Part shown: positions 6,137 through 8,038 of the stretch, one piece after another | Layout: each line of letters opens with the position of its first letter | How positions within the stretch are numbered: the stretch's first letter is position 1 | Source: Bacillota bacterium | GTDB lineage: Bacteria; Bacillota; Clostridia; Christensenellales; UMGS416 | Length of the DNA stretch: 8,038 nucleotides | Direction of reading: 5' to 3' | Assembly (NCBI GenBank): GCA_023422005.1 | Contig: JAEZSC010000090.1 | Coordinates: 1-8,038, forward strand | Translations under genes and position numbers: made by a program | Notes under the pieces: generated by a model | Database searches by the model: none | What the model was told of the DNA's origin: nothing | Seen by the model: the letters and a program-made list of their open reading frames with translations, nothing else

Positions 6137-7241
6137 TTTACTTATTAATAGAATAATGCAGATTCAGACTGAATACAAAAATCTGCTCAAAGAGTTATTA
6201 CCTGCAGTCAAAACAATGGCCTCACTAGCGGCTTTGGATGAAATTAATTTATTCTGGCTTAAGAATATAAATTCAGTGCGACTCTATCTCATTAGCGAAT
6301 TTGCAGATAAAGATAGCTATGTATTTACCGCTTCAACTTTTCTAGATTTTGATGATAAAGAGCAGTATCCTTTTTTGTTGCTTGGGAAGCATCATGTTTT
6401 GGATGATCCATTGTGTAAATACTCTGATATATGCAGCAAAATACAACCAAACCAAATATCAGCTAAGCTTTTAGAGCAAATCTTGTTAACCACGGAAGAT
6501 AATATTAAGATTATTGAAGGATCTAGTGGGCGAATTATCGTTCTCCCGCTGCGACTTCTAAGTCAAACTCCTAAAGATGCAGTTCTTTTCCAAATGGGAG
6601 AACAAGCATTCATCAGCCTATTCAATAATGTTAACAGCATAAGAGAGTATTTCGAAAAGTGCGTATCCTTTGCAGACATTAACAAATATGCTCGAGATGA
6701 CATTGGCGAAATAGTCTTATTTTCAGAATCCGACGATAGGTCTTTACCTTTTGAGCAACGCTATTATCAGGCAAAAGAAGAAAATGCATATATGCTTAAT
6801 GATGACCAAACAGAATCATATAATTTTTTTATTATGGTATTTGGAAGCATTCAGCAAGCAGCAGATGTCATTGTATCGTGTTTAGAATACGAATGTATCC
6901 CATTTATAAGATATCCAGTAGCACTAAACTATATTTTACTATTGGAAAACAGTCTTAATGACATTCCATCAATTCCTGAGATTAGGTACAAAATGTGTAT
7001 AGCCAATATGATTTATAGAATTTGTGACAAAACACTACTTAGTCAATTTGGTTTTGATAAATTTATATCCACAGTTGAATCTGTCCAGTTTAGTAATAAA
7101 GTATTTGATTTGCTTTCACAAGGTGATGTAAATGAAAGTACTTTTCGCGTACCTGTTGCTGCCCCAGTTATAGAAAAGTGTTTGATTGAACTATATAGCG
7201 CACTTATTTCCCAAACGTACGGCGGCGCTGACATATCCTGA
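6126..7241 (+). CDS. Unknown protein, second gene of the AT-rich cassette
   Basis: A 371-residue protein I do not recognise. It has no signal peptide, no long hydrophobic segment and no Walker, zinc-finger, helix-turn-helix or known nuclease motif that I can see. The N-terminus (about 1-57) looks helical. A conspicuous stretch F72-LDFDDKEQYPFLLLGKHH-V91, followed by LDDPLCKY to residue 99, is acidic and aromatic and could be a structural core. The second half contains a segment rich in E, Y and N around EQRYYQAKEENAYML and ends in helical-looking sequence. Start TTG 6126 follows a perfect ribosome site by six bases and overlaps the upstream stop by 11 bases. This implies cotranslation with the DUF5677-like protein and probably a shared function or complex. 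Base composition matches that gene, not the flanks. It ends six bases before a strong terminator. Confidence 0.85.
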   Translation: MKSNLLINRIMQIQTEYKNLLKELLPAVKTMASLAALDEINLFWLKNINSVRLYLISEFADKDSYVFTASTFLDFDDKEQYPFLLLGKHHVLDDPLCKYSDICSKIQPNQISAKLLEQILLTTEDNIKIIEGSSGRIIVLPLRLLSQTPKDAVLFQMGEQAFISLFNNVNSIREYFEKCVSFADINKYARDDIGEIVLFSESDDRSLPFEQRYYQAKEENAYMLNDDQTESYNFFIMVFGSIQQAADVIVSCLEYECIPFIRYPVALNYILLLENSLNDIPSIPEIRYKMCIANMIYRICDKTLLSQFGFDKFISTVESVQFSNKVFDLLSQGDVNESTFRVPVAAPVIEKCLIELYSALISQTYGGADIS

Positions 7242-7246
7242 TATCA

Positions 7247-7283
7247 AAACACCGTCCGAACTGCTTCGGGCGGTGTTTCTCTT
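7247..7283. terminator. Bidirectional terminator between convergent genes
   Basis: AAACACCGTCCGAA (7247-7260), loop CTGC, then TTCGGGCGGTGTTT (7265-7278) make a 14-bp stem with one G-U pair, followed by CTCTTT. On the minus strand the same stem ends in TTTTGAT. It can thus stop both the cassette (stop at 7241) and the minus-strand lipoprotein gene (stop at 7307). Confidence 0.88.
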
Positions 7284-7306
7284 TGCCATGCTCGCCAATT
7301 ATTCAG

Positions 7307-7549
7307 TTACTTTACTGTGGTTGTAGCCATAGCCGTAGCCGACGGAGACGGCATTATGGTTGCCCCTGTAGGCGACGGCATTACGGTTGCCGTTGGTGCC
7401 AAAGAAGGAAGAGCGGAAGCGACAGCTGAACCTACAGCTGAGCGAGCGGCAGAAACGCCAGGGACCTGGTTGGCTGCTTTGCATCCAGAAAGCACTGCAG
7501 CACAGAGCATTAAGCAAATTGCCAGAACCGTGAGTATTTGTTTTCTCAT
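7307..7549 (-). CDS. Small lipoprotein with repetitive Pro/Ser/Thr/Ala tail
   Basis: An 80-residue protein with a classical lipoprotein signal: MRKQ, a hydrophobic stretch (ILTVLAICLMLCAAV) and the lipobox L20-S-G-C23. Signal peptidase II would cut before C23, leaving a lipid-anchored peptide of only 58 residues. This is rich in A, S, T, P and V and has no apparent folded domain. Residues 54-71 are two copies of a nine-residue unit, ATVMPSPTG and ATIMPSPSA. The start ATG at 7549 is well supported: AGGAGGG (7563-7557) lies seven bases upstream. It converges on the terminator at 7247-7283 and is divergent from the ABC-F gene. Its role is unknown; it may be a surface spacer peptide or the shortened relic of a longer lipoprotein. 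Other frames across the same bases are also open owing to composition, but lack a signal or ribosome site. Confidence 0.75.
   Translation of the reverse strand: MRKQILTVLAICLMLCAAVLSGCKAANQVPGVSAARSAVGSAVASALPSLAPTATVMPSPTGATIMPSPSATAMATTTVK
7347..7400. repeat. 27-base tandem repeat inside the lipoprotein gene
   Basis: GACGGCATTATGGTTGCC (7347-7364) recurs as GACGGCATTACGGTTGCC (7374-7391), 27 bases later, with one mismatch in 18. The remaining nine bases of each unit have diverged. The period is a whole number of codons, so gain or loss of units keeps the frame; it encodes the nine-residue repeat of the lipoprotein tail. Confidence 0.7.
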
Positions 7550-7595
7550 TTCATGACCCTCCTAATCGTACTTCTAGTTTTTCCGGATCATCCGC

Positions 7596-7624
7596 GTACT
7601 ATGTCCGGTGTCTTTTCTTGGCAA
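7596..7624 (-). promoter_or_regulatory. Possible promoter of the lipoprotein gene
   Basis: On the minus strand, TTGCCA (7624-7619), a 17-base spacer and TAGTAC (7601-7596) make a moderate match. The -10 is weak, so this is tentative. It would give a leader of about 40 bases to the ATG at 7549. Confidence 0.3.
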
Positions 7625-7639
7625 TTTAAACTGTTTAAA
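7625..7639. promoter_or_regulatory. Palindrome, possible operator in the divergent promoter region
   Basis: TTTAAAC-T-GTTTAAA is a perfect 7-base inverted repeat around one base. It sits next to the -35 region of both the leftward lipoprotein promoter and the rightward ABC-F promoter, where a repressor could affect both. A/T-rich palindromes can also arise by chance. Confidence 0.3.
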
Positions 7640-7655
7640 ACGCAATCCTTCCATG

Positions 7656-7664
7656 TGATATAAT
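7656..7664 (+). promoter_or_regulatory. Extended -10 promoter of the ABC-F gene
   Basis: TGATATAAT combines a consensus TATAAT (7659-7664) with an upstream TGN extension. No good -35 is present at 17 bases (TAAAAC) or 19 bases (TTTAAA), as is common for extended -10 promoters. The start would be near 7671, about 25 bases before the GTG. Confidence 0.6.
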
Positions 7665-7695
7665 GGTGTTTCTGAGACTTGTACGGAGGACCTCT

Positions 7696-8038
7696 GTGAG
7701 CATATTAACCGTAGAAAATGTCAGCCACGGCTTCGGTGCCAGAACGATACTGGAGAATGCCTCCTTTCGCCTGCTCAATGGCGAGCACATCGGCCTCGTT
7801 GGCGCCAACGGCGAGGGCAAAACCACCTTTTTGAATATCATCACCGGGAAACTCGCGCCGGATTCCGGCAGGATTGAATGGTGCAACCGCATCACCACCG
7901 GCTATCTCGATCAGAACACAACCCTGACCAAGGGCAAAAGCATCCGGGAGGTTTTGCACGAAGCCTTCCAGCACATGTTCGATCTCGAACAGGAGATGCT
8001 GTCCATCTATGACCGTATGGGCGACGCCGATGAGGATG
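7696..8038 (+). CDS. ABC-F family ATPase, 5' part
   Basis: The first 114 codons of an ABC-F protein, cut by the window edge. It begins MSILTVENVSHGFGARTIL, the usual A-loop region. The Walker A motif is G36-ANGEGKT-T44 with K42, followed by FLNIITGKLAPDSG and then GYLDQNTTL, in the order expected for the first nucleotide-binding domain (the GYLDQ stretch is the Q-loop region). The charged sequence after about residue 88 would be the start of the ABC-F insertion. ABC-F proteins are soluble, lack membrane domains and act at the ribosome, either as translation factors or in antibiotic protection; the fragment does not say which. GTG 7696 is chosen because GGAGG (7685-7689) lies six bases upstream and no earlier in-frame start fits the family. 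A typical member has 500-650 residues, so most of the gene lies to the right. Confidence 0.93.
   Translation, partial: MSILTVENVSHGFGARTILENASFRLLNGEHIGLVGANGEGKTTFLNIITGKLAPDSGRIEWCNRITTGYLDQNTTLTKGKSIREVLHEAFQHMFDLEQEMLSIYDRMGDADED

Noticed and set aside
7317..7556. A + strand frame across the lipoprotein gene
   Set aside because: It is the mirror of the repetitive lipoprotein tail; there is no ribosome site, whereas the minus strand has a lipobox and a strong site.
7635..7974. Minus-strand frames across the ABC-F start
   Set aside because: They cover the ABC-F promoter and Walker A region; the + strand frame matches ABC-F clearly.

Overview
The window reads as a chromosomal piece of a GC-rich anaerobic bacterium that carries the Wood-Ljungdahl (reductive acetyl-CoA) pathway. 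A high-GC Clostridia-like Bacillota is my best guess. It rests on the corrinoid protein genes, strong AGGAGG-type ribosome sites, GTG/TTG starts, intrinsic terminators and short palindromic repeats between genes. The exact lineage cannot be fixed from sequence alone.

Region 1 (1-4247) is the corrinoid branch of the pathway. It holds the end of acsD (small subunit of the corrinoid iron-sulfur protein, CFeSP), all of acsC (large subunit with the 4Fe-4S cluster) and, after a 486-base repeat-filled gap, acsV (a 2Fe-2S/ASKHA ATPase that reductively reactivates the corrinoid). AcsC and AcsD form the methyl carrier that feeds acetyl-CoA synthase, and AcsV rescues the carrier when its cobalt is oxidised to Co(II). 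The gap contains a hairpin terminator, a short palindromic repeat, a roughly 120-base inverted repeat and a pyrimidine/purine-rich inverted repeat.

Region 2 (4248-4675) is a non-coding junction. It contains stacked hairpin terminators, a doubtful minus-strand mini-ORF and a good sigma-70-type promoter.

Region 3 (4676-7241) is a compact, AT-rich two-gene cassette quite unlike its flanks: 21 of 60 bases are G/C in 5101-5160, against 42 of 60 in 3001-3060. The first gene encodes a 486-residue protein whose C-terminal part looks like the DUF5677 family. The second encodes a 371-residue protein I do not recognise. It starts at TTG behind a perfect Shine-Dalgarno sequence and overlaps the first gene by 11 bases. 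The cassette has its own promoter and a strong, bidirectional terminator, so it looks like a self-contained, horizontally acquired unit. It is the best candidate here for an undescribed system; a defence role is conceivable but unproven.

Region 4 (7284-8038) returns to intermediate or higher GC. A small lipoprotein with a repetitive Pro/Ser/Thr/Ala tail lies on the minus strand, converging on the cassette terminator. It is divergent from the start of an ABC-F ATPase gene that runs off the right edge.
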